Source: JACQXM01 sp964569425
GTDB taxonomy: Bacteria > Planctomycetota > Phycisphaerae > UBA1845
Direction of reading: 5' to 3'
DNA: 64,000 nucleotides
Assembly: GCA_964569425.1 (NCBI GenBank)
Contig: CAZMVD010000002.1
Span: forward strand, 29,441 to 93,440
Under the pieces are notes generated by a model that had not been told where the DNA came from, searched no databases, and saw only the letters and a program-made list of their open reading frames with translations. This document shows, one piece after another, positions 55,789 to 63,815 of this stretch (position 1 is the first letter of the stretch; each line of letters starts with the position of its first letter). Position numbers and translations under genes: made by a program.

Positions 55789-55810
55789 AGTCGGGTCACT
55801 CCCCGGGGGG

Positions 55811-55885
55811 TCAGCCTTCCATGCCGAGGGCGATGAACGGCACCAGCTTCTCGAACCAATCCACGAACCAGTAAAAGAGTTCCAT
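55811..55885 (-). CDS. 24-residue micropeptide B
   Basis: Starts MELFYWFVDWFEKLVPF and ends IALGMEG. It is aromatic-rich and amphipathic, able to lie along a membrane. A GGAGGA ribosome site about 9 bases before the ATG is close to perfect. No homologue is known to me. It is the first of a two-micropeptide unit downstream of the copper ATPase, 326 bases after that gene's stop. Confidence 0.5.
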   Translation of the reverse strand: MELFYWFVDWFEKLVPFIALGMEG

Positions 55886-56211
55886 GGCCGAGTTCCTCCA
55901 CAAACGCTCCGGGTTCTATAGTCCGCGGGGGCGACCGGGATCGGAGGATCAGACCTCTAAACCCGTCGCACCGTGTCCGGCGTTCGGGTGTCTCTCGTGC
56001 ATCGACCGCACGGTCGATCTTTAGAAGATAATGGAGTTTTTTTTTGTGTCCCTGGCCAATTTGTGCGTCCGCGCCAGGCAAACCGCTTCTCTCGATGCAA
56101 AAAACGTGCTTTGTTACCTGTTTTCACGTGCAATTGTTCACAATGTTCCGGGCGAAACACCCGTGATCGGAACTTCTGGCGGGCCAGCATGGCAACGCAG
56201 GGGGCAGGAAC
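55886..56211. other. Intergenic region upstream of the micropeptides
   Basis: About 330 bases between the copper ATPase stop and the micropeptides. It contains the short palindrome CGACCG/CGGTCG near 56002 and a run of nine T residues on the plus strand near 56036. This T run is an A tract on the minus strand, so it is not a terminator for the ATPase. No gene recognised. Confidence 0.4.
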
Positions 56212-58275
56212 CTACCGGTCCGAATCTGAACCAAGACGCAACGAATTTCCCACCACCAGCAGGCTGCTGATCACCATGGCTGCGGCTGCGATGATCGGGC
56301 GAATGGTGCCCCCCAGCGCCAGCGTAATGCCCCCCACGTTGTAAGCGAATGCCCAGAATAAGTTGACGCGAATGGTCCGTACCGTGCGCCGCGCCAGGTG
56401 CAAGGCCGCCGGAACTCCATGCAGATCATCGGACAGCAGACAAACACCCGCCGACTCACGCGTGAGTTCGGCACCGCATCCGAGAGCTATACCCACGTCC
56501 GCGGCGCTCAGGGCGGGCGCGTCGTTCAGTCCATCTCCCACCATGGCCACCGTGTCGTAGCGGGCGCGCTGCGCCTCCAGCCAGGCCACCTTGTCAGCCG
56601 GTTTCAATTCCGCCAGCACGGGCACCTCCAGCGCGGCGCCGATCTGCCGCCCCCGGGCGGCGTGGTCGCCGGTCAGCACCGTCACCGCTATTCCGCTATG
56701 TCCCAGTTCGTCGAGGACCGGCTTCGCCTCCGGCCGCAGCAACTCCGCGATGGAGAACACCGCCGCCACCACCGCCCCCACCCCCAGACACACCACGCCC
56801 TGTCCGGCGGCGCGAATGCGCTCCACCTCGGCCCTCAGCGGCGCACCGAAGCAAACGCCGGCTTCCTCCATCATCGCCACACTGCCCAGTAGCACCGGGG
56901 CACCGTCGACCAACGCCTCCAACCCGCGGCCGGGGACCGTCCTTGCCGCCAGCGGTGTCCAATCCCTGACACTTACCTTCTCCGCGTAGGCGACGATGGA
57001 CCGTGACAGCGCATGGGTCGATCCGACCGCCAGCGCCGCCGCGATCCGCAACAGGCTTTCCTGTCCGCGCGAGTCGCCAGTGTGAAACGTCACCGATTGC
57101 ACCGTGGGCTCGCCTGTGGTCAGGGTGCCCGTCTTGTCAAATGCCGCAGCCCGCACTTGCGCCAGCCGCTCCAGCGTTTCGCCGTCGCGAAACAGAATGC
57201 CCTGCCGCGCCGCCGCGCCTAGCGCCACCCACACCGCCAGCGGCGCGGCAATGCCCAGCGCGCAGGGGCAGGCGATCAGCAGCACCGCCAGAAACGTCAT
57301 CATGGCTTCGCCCGCGCCCTCGCGGGAAAAGCCCAGCAGCGCGCCCAGTATCGCCAGCACCACCACCACCGGCACGAACATGGTCGCCAACCGGTCGGCC
57401 AGCCGCTCGAACGGACTGCGGCTTGCGCGCGCCTTTTCCAGCAGCGCAATCAGCCGGGCCAGCGTTCCGTTCGTGCCCACGGCCGAGGCGCGAACGTGCA
57501 GTGTTCCGTCGGTGGACAGCGCTCCCGCGTGAATGGTATCGCCCGCGGACTTTTCCACCGGCACACTCTCGCCAGTGACCATTTGCTCGTCGACATGGGC
57601 CGATCCCGCCTCGACCACGCCGTCCGCCGCGCAGCGCTCCCCGGCGCGCACCAGCAGCACGTCGCCCACCCGGACGTCGCCCGCGCGAACCGTCACCGCC
57701 CGCCCGTCGCGCCACAACGCTACCTCGTCGGGCATCATCTCGCGCAGCCCGCGCAGCGCATCAGATGCGCGCAACTTGCCCGTCGCCTCCAGGTAGCGCC
57801 CCAGCGTAAGCAGCACCAGGATCATGCACGCCGTTTCGTAATAGACCGCCCCGCGATCCGCGAACGTGGAAATGTACGAATACACCAGCGCCCCGATCAC
57901 CCCGAGCATGATCAGCGCGTCGGTCGACACCACCCGCGCGCGAAGCTGCTCCCAGGCGCTCGCCAGAATCGGAACCCCCAGCAGCAGGAACACCGGCGTG
58001 GCCAGAATCAGTGACGTGTAGCGCATCACCGAAAAGAGGGCTCCAGCCAGCGACGAATCGTCCGCTGACTCCCGGCCGTAGACATCCTGCCCATAGCCCA
58101 ACATGCTGAAGACCATGACGCCCATGGAAAGGAAGACCGCCAGGCCCAGCCGCGTAAGCATCCACGTCGCGTGCCCCTCTTCGCCGCGTGCCTGTGTGAC
58201 CTGCGCCGCGAAGCGGCAGCCCGCAGTAATCGCACGGGATGGTGCTTGCCATGACGCGCCTTTCGAAACCGTCAT
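56212..58275 (-). CDS. ccoI: Copper-translocating P-type ATPase, CcoI/FixI-like (N-terminus frameshifted)
   Basis: 687 residues in the intact frame. After GCRFAAQVTQARGEEG and LTRLGLAVFLSMGVMVFSM (the CcoI-type entry) come the membrane helices, the actuator TGES, the CPC metal site (ACPCALG), phosphorylation DKTGTL, TGD and GDGLNDAP. CcoI delivers copper for cbb3 oxidase assembly, matching the oxidase operon at 61-64 kb. The usual N-terminal start lies in another frame: ATG at 58250-58252 with AAGG upstream encodes MASTIPCDYCGLPL, the cysteine motif of this family, and then leaves the ATPase frame. See the finding on a possible repeat-mediated deletion. Confidence 0.8.
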   Translation of the reverse strand: MTVSKGASWQAPSRAITAGCRFAAQVTQARGEEGHATWMLTRLGLAVFLSMGVMVFSMLGYGQDVYGRESADDSSLAGALFSVMRYTSLILATPVFLLLGVPILASAWEQLRARVVSTDALIMLGVIGALVYSYISTFADRGAVYYETACMILVLLTLGRYLEATGKLRASDALRGLREMMPDEVALWRDGRAVTVRAGDVRVGDVLLVRAGERCAADGVVEAGSAHVDEQMVTGESVPVEKSAGDTIHAGALSTDGTLHVRASAVGTNGTLARLIALLEKARASRSPFERLADRLATMFVPVVVVLAILGALLGFSREGAGEAMMTFLAVLLIACPCALGIAAPLAVWVALGAAARQGILFRDGETLERLAQVRAAAFDKTGTLTTGEPTVQSVTFHTGDSRGQESLLRIAAALAVGSTHALSRSIVAYAEKVSVRDWTPLAARTVPGRGLEALVDGAPVLLGSVAMMEEAGVCFGAPLRAEVERIRAAGQGVVCLGVGAVVAAVFSIAELLRPEAKPVLDELGHSGIAVTVLTGDHAARGRQIGAALEVPVLAELKPADKVAWLEAQRARYDTVAMVGDGLNDAPALSAADVGIALGCGAELTRESAGVCLLSDDLHGVPAALHLARRTVRTIRVNLFWAFAYNVGGITLALGGTIRPIIAAAAMVISSLLVVGNSLRLGSDSDR

Positions 58276-58427
58276 TCTACCATGACAGCGGCGCGCCGCT
58301 CTGGGGTGACGGTGAACCGACCACGACACTTGAGTACACCGAGGTTTGGACCGCGATGCGCCATACTCGCAGCGTGATTATCTTTGCGGAAAATGGTACC
58401 ATGCGGCAAACCAGAGGACGATCCGCC

Positions 58428-58586
58428 ATGTTCACGCCCGCTGATCTTGTCATGTGGTTGTTCGGCGCCTGGATGGACAGTGGTAGCGAACAGGTGCGGC
58501 GGCGCCGCATGTGGCGGTTCCTCACCGGCATGGCCGTCTTCGCCGTCATCGTCTGGCTCGTGGTCTGGGCGATCGATCGGGAGTGA
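58428..58586 (+). CDS. Small single-pass membrane protein (52 aa)
   Basis: The ATG at 58428 has GAGG about 10 bases upstream. Product: an N-terminal amphipathic part (MFTPADLVMWLFGAWMD), a basic stretch (EQVRRRRMWR) and a hydrophobic C-terminus (MAVFAVIVWLVVWAIDRE). It is oriented away from the copper ATPase and followed 68 bases later by a zinc-ribbon protein, suggesting a two-gene unit. Function unknown. Confidence 0.55.
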   Translation: MFTPADLVMWLFGAWMDSGSEQVRRRRMWRFLTGMAVFAVIVWLVVWAIDRE

Positions 58587-58654
58587 ACCACCACGGCGCG
58601 CTGCGGGGTGCGCTCGCGCGGCGGCGCCCTTGCCACAGACGCAGGAGGACCCCC

Positions 58655-58870
58655 ATGGGCCTATTCGGAAAACGCCAGGCGGAACCGGTACTGATTCTTG
58701 GTCAGCCGCTACGGTGCGAAATCTGCCACCACGATCGCTTCTGGGAGAGACAGGCGCAGCTCAATACCGCGGTCGCATCCTTCTTCGGTTTTGACTGGGC
58801 CAACGCCACCGCCAACTGCATCGTCTGCGAGCGCTGCGGATACATCCACTGGTTCCTGCCGACGGACTGA
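58655..58870 (+). CDS. Small zinc-ribbon protein (71 aa)
   Basis: The ATG at 58655 follows a strong AGGAGG site. Two CxxC knuckles, CEIC (about 21-24) and CERC (about 58-61), flank a short domain containing FWERQAQLNTAVASFFGFDW, so it is likely to bind zinc. A segment CGYIHWF closes it. Proteins like this are often annotated only as zinc-ribbon or nucleic-acid-binding. No closer assignment possible. Confidence 0.65.
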   Translation: MGLFGKRQAEPVLILGQPLRCEICHHDRFWERQAQLNTAVASFFGFDWANATANCIVCERCGYIHWFLPTD

Positions 58871-58921
58871 CGTGTGCCACTCTCGCCGCGTCGCGAGTTA
58901 GACCTCTGGGGTACAGGCACG

Positions 58922-59747
58922 CTAGCCCGGCATGCGCATCGCCGCGACCAGCGGTTCGTGATCGATGACCGTCAACCGTTGCGCCGCCGCCTCGCCCACC
59001 TCGAAGCGCAAGCGAACGCTCGGCGCGCCGGCCGGGAAGAAGTCGTGCCCACCGACAAAGTGCATCGTCCGTGAGGAATCTGTGCCGCGGCGAATCGCCA
59101 ATTGGCCCTTCTTGACGAACACTTCGAGCACGTCGTCCGGCGCCGGCCCGAAGCGATAGAGCCCCACGTAGGGTTCCCGCTGCCCATCGGTCAGAGGCAA
59201 CACCGCCGGACCCTGGTCCGCATCCCCCAGACTTTGCAGGTACTTGAGCGTTTCCGCGGCCGCGTCGCCTCCGGCACGCGCGTGCGCCAGCAGCGTGATT
59301 CCGTGCGGCCCCAGCGTTCGCTGCACACCGGGGCGTGCCGCCACATACGCCTTCACGACGTCAGTCATTCCGAGCATGGCGGCGGCGAACAGGTCTACTC
59401 GCGCTCCGCGCTCAATGAGAAACTCGGCGATCTCCCGCCGTCCGACGTGCGACGCCGCCCCCAGCGGCGATTCCCAGTCGCCGAACCCCCAGTCCCACCA
59501 CGCGTTGACCAGCGCCGGATGGCGATGGGCAAGCTCGCGCACTCGCTCTTCATTGAAGTGCGCCGCTCCCACCATCTCACGGACCAGGGTTTCATCCTGG
59601 CGAGGGAATCCGGCGGATATTTTTTCGTTTCCCCTGTCCGGCTCCGATGCGTGCCCCGGTCGCGCCGCAAACCCGCCCAGCCCAGCACGCCACTCCGGCC
59701 CCCGGAGCCCACCGCACAAATTCCCGCCTCGACAGTCCGCGTTTCAT
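58922..59747 (-). CDS. Ankyrin-repeat protein with twin-arginine signal, frameshifted
   Basis: The ankyrin part (about 59100-59600) reads SPLGAASHVGRREIAEFLIE and AAMLGMTDVVKAYVAA, two repeats, then a C-terminal beta domain (YVGLYRFGPAPDDVLEVFV). The N-terminus in that frame has no good start. In the next frame the ATG at 59745-59747, with a GGAG site upstream, encodes MKRGLSRREFVRWAP, a Tat signal (SRREF). A one-base change in the G5/C5 run at 59699-59703, or another indel nearby, would join them. Either a sequencing error or a true break; the rest is intact. Confidence 0.6.
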
Positions 59748-59973
59748 GGTCATTCACTCCTATGGTGCAACGTCGCGCGACGATGGATCCGACTTTCCGG
59801 TTGAATCAGTGCCGGCCCCGACTCTATAACCTCCCGACCCCATCGGTTGATTTCAGGAACCGGTAAGAACTTGTGAGGGCGGCGTCGGCGCGGCAATAAC
59901 CGCGATTGCCGCAGGTGGGCCCGCCGGCTGCGATTCGCCCGAAGAAAGCGATTCGACTAAAGTTGACCGCCTG

Positions 59974-61089
59974 ATGCCAAGTACTGACCGACAAGTCACG
60001 CACTTTCTCGCCGCGGGCATCGCACTGGTCTGGTTGGGCTGGTCGCCAAGTGCCGTACGCGCCCACCACGTAGAGCTTACCGAAGTGCGCGTGCTGATTC
60101 GCACCGACCGTACCTACGAAATCGACGTATTCTACGACGCCAACCTGCTGGTGGTGGAGGCGGCCACGGGAAACCTGAGCGCGGAAGAACGCGCCCGCCT
60201 CGAAGCGCTGACCCCCGAAGCCCTCGCGGCACGGCTGGAGGAACTTCGCCCGATGTTCGATCGCCGCATGACGCTGCGCTTCGACGACGTCATCGTTCAC
60301 CCGACGATCGACTATCGCGCGCCCACGGAGCGCGGACGCACCCTCGTTCTGTCCGGCTCCGCACCGCCCGACGCACGCGAACTGGTCTTCTGGGCGTCGC
60401 GAACCTTCGGCACCGTGCCGCTCACCGTGACCTACGAGGGCTCTTCCAACACGGTGCACCACCTGCTCGACGTGGCCGAGCGCAGTCCGCCGATCCCGCT
60501 GGACCCACCCACATCCGCCGGCGGTGGCTCTATGCGCGTCGCCACTCGCTACCTCATACTCGGCTTTGAGCACATTCTGCCCAAGGGGCTCGACCACATT
60601 CTCTTCGTCCTCGGCCTGTTCCTGTTGAGCACCCGCTGGGCGCCGTTGCTGTGGCAGGTAACCGCCTTTACCGTGGCCCATTCCATCACCCTGGCGCTGG
60701 CGATGTACGGTGTCGTGTCGCTCTCGCCCAACATCGTGGAGCCGCTGATCGCGCTGTCGATCGCTTACGTGGCGCTGGAAAATGTCTGCACCTCAAACCT
60801 CAAACCCTGGCGGCCGGCGGTGGTCTTTGCCTTTGGGTTGCTTCACGGACTGGGCTTTGCCGGGGTGTTGACGGAACTGGGATTGCCCCGCGGCGACTTC
60901 GTGACCGCTCTGATTGCTTTCAACGTTGGTGTCGAGGTCGGCCAACTGGCGGTGATCGCACTCGCGTTCCTCGTGGTGGGCTGGTGTAGGTCGCGGACGT
61001 GGTACCGCCTGCGCCTGGCGGTGCCTGCGTCGCTCGCCATCGCCGCCGTAGCGCTCTACTGGACCGTGGAACGATCGCTGGCCGGGTAG
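59974..61089 (+). CDS. HupE/UreJ_2 family membrane protein
   Basis: 371 residues. An N-terminal signal (LAAGIALVWLGWSPSAVRA) leads to a periplasmic domain (HHVELTEVRVLIRTDRTYEID, about 30-180). The C-terminal half has the HupE/UreJ pattern with at least six helices: GFEHILPKGLDHILFVLGLF, TAFTVAHSITLALA, and FAFGLLHGLGFAG, with conserved histidines suited to metal (Ni/Cu) handling. The family includes predicted nickel or copper permeases. Position next to a cbb3 oxidase operon and copper ATPase suggests copper supply. It is convergent with the oxidase operon. Confidence 0.75.
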   Translation: MPSTDRQVTHFLAAGIALVWLGWSPSAVRAHHVELTEVRVLIRTDRTYEIDVFYDANLLVVEAATGNLSAEERARLEALTPEALAARLEELRPMFDRRMTLRFDDVIVHPTIDYRAPTERGRTLVLSGSAPPDARELVFWASRTFGTVPLTVTYEGSSNTVHHLLDVAERSPPIPLDPPTSAGGGSMRVATRYLILGFEHILPKGLDHILFVLGLFLLSTRWAPLLWQVTAFTVAHSITLALAMYGVVSLSPNIVEPLIALSIAYVALENVCTSNLKPWRPAVVFAFGLLHGLGFAGVLTELGLPRGDFVTALIAFNVGVEVGQLAVIALAFLVVGWCRSRTWYRLRLAVPASLAIAAVALYWTVERSLAG

Positions 61090-61099
61090 CCCTCAGTGT

Positions 61100-61264
61100 T
61101 CAGAAATAGTTTCTTGCCATGGGAATGGCGAACTTGACCACATACCAGATCGCCCCGATCCAGAAACCAACCCACATGGCCCGCACGTACCAGGGTATGT
61201 GGTGCGTGGTATAGGTGTGAAACGACCGCTCGTGCTGCGCATCGGATCCCGGCTGCTCGCTCAT
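61100..61264 (-). CDS. Small membrane protein of the cbb3 oxidase operon (CcoQ-like position)
   Basis: 54 residues. The start overlaps the upstream stop (ATGA, 61261-61264). Layout: polar N-terminus (MSEQPGSDAQHERSFHTY), then a membrane helix (MWVGFWIGAIWYVVKFAI). Last gene of the operon. Too short for ccoP; CcoQ/CcoH-like identity is only positional. Confidence 0.65.
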   Translation of the reverse strand: MSEQPGSDAQHERSFHTYTTHHIPWYVRAMWVGFWIGAIWYVVKFAIPMARNYF

Positions 61265-61614
61265 GAAATCATCCTTCCCGCTTCGCGGTCGCCGGCTTCG
61301 ATGCGCTGCTCGCGCTCCAGCATGGTGAACTTGGGCCGCTCGATATCGCGGAACATGCCCCGTGCCGTGGCCCACACCAGCAGGCACGCCATCCCCGCCG
61401 TCACGATCAGGTAATTGCAGATGGGGATGATCGTGAAGCCCCCCGCGTCGTCCGTCCGCAGCGTGCGCACAAACTGAATGAACTTCTCGATAAACCCATA
61501 ACCACCCGGCACAATGATGCCCACGGTGATAATGACCATCACCCATTTCTTCAGCCGCGAACCGGAACGCGGCGACGGGCTCGGGCGGGCGGGCGTTGGC
61601 GGTTGGCCGCTCAT
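61261..61614 (-). CDS. Two-helix membrane protein of the oxidase operon
   Basis: 117 residues. A Pro/Ser N-terminus is followed by a first helix (VMVIITVGIIVPGGYGFI) and a second (IPICNYLIVTAGMACLLVWATA), then a charged tail (LEREQRIEAGDREAG). No heme-binding CxxCH, so it is not CcoP. Its ATG follows the ccoO stop directly, and it overlaps the next gene by 4 bases. Function unknown, likely an accessory subunit. Confidence 0.65.
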   Translation of the reverse strand: MSGQPPTPARPSPSPRSGSRLKKWVMVIITVGIIVPGGYGFIEKFIQFVRTLRTDDAGGFTIIPICNYLIVTAGMACLLVWATARGMFRDIERPKFTMLEREQRIEAGDREAGRMIS

Positions 61615-62313
61615 TCAGGCACCCTCCGACGACCGGTCAGCGGTATCGCGCGCGGCACTCTGGTCAGAATCCCGCGGCCGCGGCCCTTCCGGTCCCTCTC
61701 CTTGATAATAGGGGTATTCCGGCAGCCAGCTCCCCAGCCATTGCACATAAGTGATCAGGGCCATGCCGTCGCGGTTCGGATAGTCCTCCGCGTCAAAAAG
61801 CCACGGATAGCGCGGCATTACCGACGTGGGCACCACGTCCGTCGGCCGGAAGAAGTGCGCCACGTGCCAATCGTTGCTCTTCCGCGCTCCTTCGCGGAAC
61901 AGGTCCGGCCCCACCCGCCGCGTCCCGAACAGCACCGGCCGTTGGAGCACATTCTGATATTCCCGCGCGTGCGACACCGGGCCCCATCGAAGATCTTCAT
62001 TCGACACCGGCCGAACCTGCTGGCTGTGACAGTGCCAGCACGCCTCGGCAATGTAAACCTCATGCCCGCGTTTCAGCGCCTGGGCGAACGACGCCGTCGT
62101 CACGCCTTCGGGAAAGTGCTGCGCGAACCGGTCCGGGTAGCGCTCCGCCAGTTCGACGAACTCGTGAATCACGCCGTTCTTCACCAGGTCGTCGAGCGTC
62201 TGCTCCGGCTGATCGAGGTAGATGGTCCACGGCAGCAGCCCCATCACCAGGAACGACAGGATGAAAAAACCCAGCCCGGCGATCAAGAAAATGCCCGATT
62301 TGGATTCAAACAT
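61615..62313 (-). CDS. ccoO: Cytochrome cbb3 oxidase subunit CcoO (monoheme c)
   Basis: 232 residues. The N-terminal membrane anchor (about 7-27) is followed by a periplasmic domain with the heme-c site CWHCH (92-96, in EACWHCHSQQ), then RVGPDLFREG and PTSVMPRYPW, where the Met is the likely axial ligand. The Pro/Glu-rich tail extends past the usual end. It is 50 bases after ccoN, on the same strand. Passes electrons to the CcoN catalytic core. Confidence 0.9.
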   Translation of the reverse strand: MFESKSGIFLIAGLGFFILSFLVMGLLPWTIYLDQPEQTLDDLVKNGVIHEFVELAERYPDRFAQHFPEGVTTASFAQALKRGHEVYIAEACWHCHSQQVRPVSNEDLRWGPVSHAREYQNVLQRPVLFGTRRVGPDLFREGARKSNDWHVAHFFRPTDVVPTSVMPRYPWLFDAEDYPNRDGMALITYVQWLGSWLPEYPYYQGEGPEGPRPRDSDQSAARDTADRSSEGA

Positions 62314-62363
62314 ATTGCGTGCCGCCTATTGTCCTGCGTACCCGTCGCTCCGGAATGCCGCGC

Positions 62364-63815
62364 TCATGCCGTCACCGGCGCCGCCGCCGGATACTCGCCG
62401 CCCGTCGGCTGCCCGCCCGGCTGCAAGTCCTTGCGAAACACCGCGGTCATCAGAATGTTAATAAAGAAAAACAATTGCCCCACGATGATCGCCGACCCGC
62501 TGAAAAAGCGAAGCAGCCAGAACGGGCGCGATGCCTGCACCGACGTCTCCCACAGCGCCAGATCGCGCCACAGAAAACCCTGCACCAGCCCCGCGATCAC
62601 CAGATCAAAGAACATCACCAGCATGCCGATGCCCGTCAGCCAGAAGTGCCACGCGTTCCAACTCGGGCGGTACCAGTCGGCCGCGCCCAGCAGCCGCGGA
62701 AACAGGTACGTCATGAATCCCAGAATCCAGAAGCCGAAGACCCCGAACATCACCAGGTGCGAATGCCCCACCACCCAGTCAGTGAAGTGGATGATCTTCT
62801 GGAACGTCAATGTCACCTGGAAGGCACATTGCAGGCAGGTGGTGAAATAGAACACCATGCCCAGGTAAAACCAGCGGATCGGCAGGTTGGTCCGCAGCGC
62901 ATCGCCGCGATGCCGAATGGTGCCGAAAAAGTTGATGATCACCGTGGTGACCACCAGCTCCACCGCGATGGTCGCAATCACCGCCCCGTATTGCAGAAAC
63001 ATCGGGATCGGACTGTACAAGAAGTGATGGATGCCGTTGAGCGGGTAAAAGAACGCCAGCCCCCAGAACCCCACCAGCGACAGCCCGTGGCTCCACACCG
63101 GCTTCTTCAGAATCACCGGCACAAAGTAGTACATCAGCCCCCAGCCGATGGGCGTGACAAACAACCCCACCAGGTCGTGAATGAACAGCCCGATGATCGC
63201 CCCCGACGCCGCCCCGCCCACGAAAAACTGCGGAAAGTAGTTGCCCATCGCGTAGACCAGAATGGTCCAGATGAACGCCGCGATGAAATACCACAGCGTC
63301 ACATACATCGGCCCTTCGGTCTTGAGAATCGGCGCCAGGAAATTGATCGCCACCAGCACCAGCCCGGCCAGCGCCAGCGGATCAACGAAGATCGGCGTCT
63401 CGCCCCATTCCACCGCCTGCGCATGGCCCAGCAGCAAACCCGCCACCGTCGCCAGTACCACCACCTGCCACGCCCAGAAGATAAACCACGACAGCTTGAC
63501 GCTCAGCACCCGGCGCAGCGTCAACCGCGGAATCGCCCAGTGCAGTGCCCCCAGAAACGCATTGGCAATAAACCCATACGCCACGCCGTTGGTGTGCACC
63601 ATGCGCCACCGCCCCGGCGACATGATCTCCATTTCCGGGAAGGGGTACATTTGCATGAACTGGAGCGAGAAAAGAAACCCCGCCATCATGGCCACGAAGA
63701 CGTAGACCAGCGCCGCCACGAAGTGCCACAGCACCAGCGGCTCGATCACCAGCTCGCGTGTGCGCGGCGCCGCCGCTCCTCTCTCGCCCGCCGTTCCCGT
63801 CGCCACCTCACTCAT
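62364..63815 (-). CDS. ccoN: Cytochrome cbb3 oxidase subunit CcoN (catalytic)
   Basis: 483 residues. Twelve or so helices. Visible: LHWAIPRLTLRRVL, WVVGHSHLVMFGVFGFWILG, FVTPIGWGLMYYFVPVIL and PLNGIHHFLYSPIP; these carry His residues for the heme and copper sites. The start MSEVATG has GGTTGGA just upstream. It is the first gene of a ccoN-ccoO-small-small operon; ccoP is not seen in the window. The terminal oxidase would work under low oxygen. Confidence 0.92.
   Translation of the reverse strand: MSEVATGTAGERGAAAPRTRELVIEPLVLWHFVAALVYVFVAMMAGFLFSLQFMQMYPFPEMEIMSPGRWRMVHTNGVAYGFIANAFLGALHWAIPRLTLRRVLSVKLSWFIFWAWQVVVLATVAGLLLGHAQAVEWGETPIFVDPLALAGLVLVAINFLAPILKTEGPMYVTLWYFIAAFIWTILVYAMGNYFPQFFVGGAASGAIIGLFIHDLVGLFVTPIGWGLMYYFVPVILKKPVWSHGLSLVGFWGLAFFYPLNGIHHFLYSPIPMFLQYGAVIATIAVELVVTTVIINFFGTIRHRGDALRTNLPIRWFYLGMVFYFTTCLQCAFQVTLTFQKIIHFTDWVVGHSHLVMFGVFGFWILGFMTYLFPRLLGAADWYRPSWNAWHFWLTGIGMLVMFFDLVIAGLVQGFLWRDLALWETSVQASRPFWLLRFFSGSAIIVGQLFFFINILMTAVFRKDLQPGGQPTGGEYPAAAPVTA

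Noticed and set aside
56030..56045. T run near 56036 as a terminator of the copper ATPase
   Set aside because: The T tract is on the plus strand while the ATPase is on the minus strand, and no adjoining stem of useful length is present.
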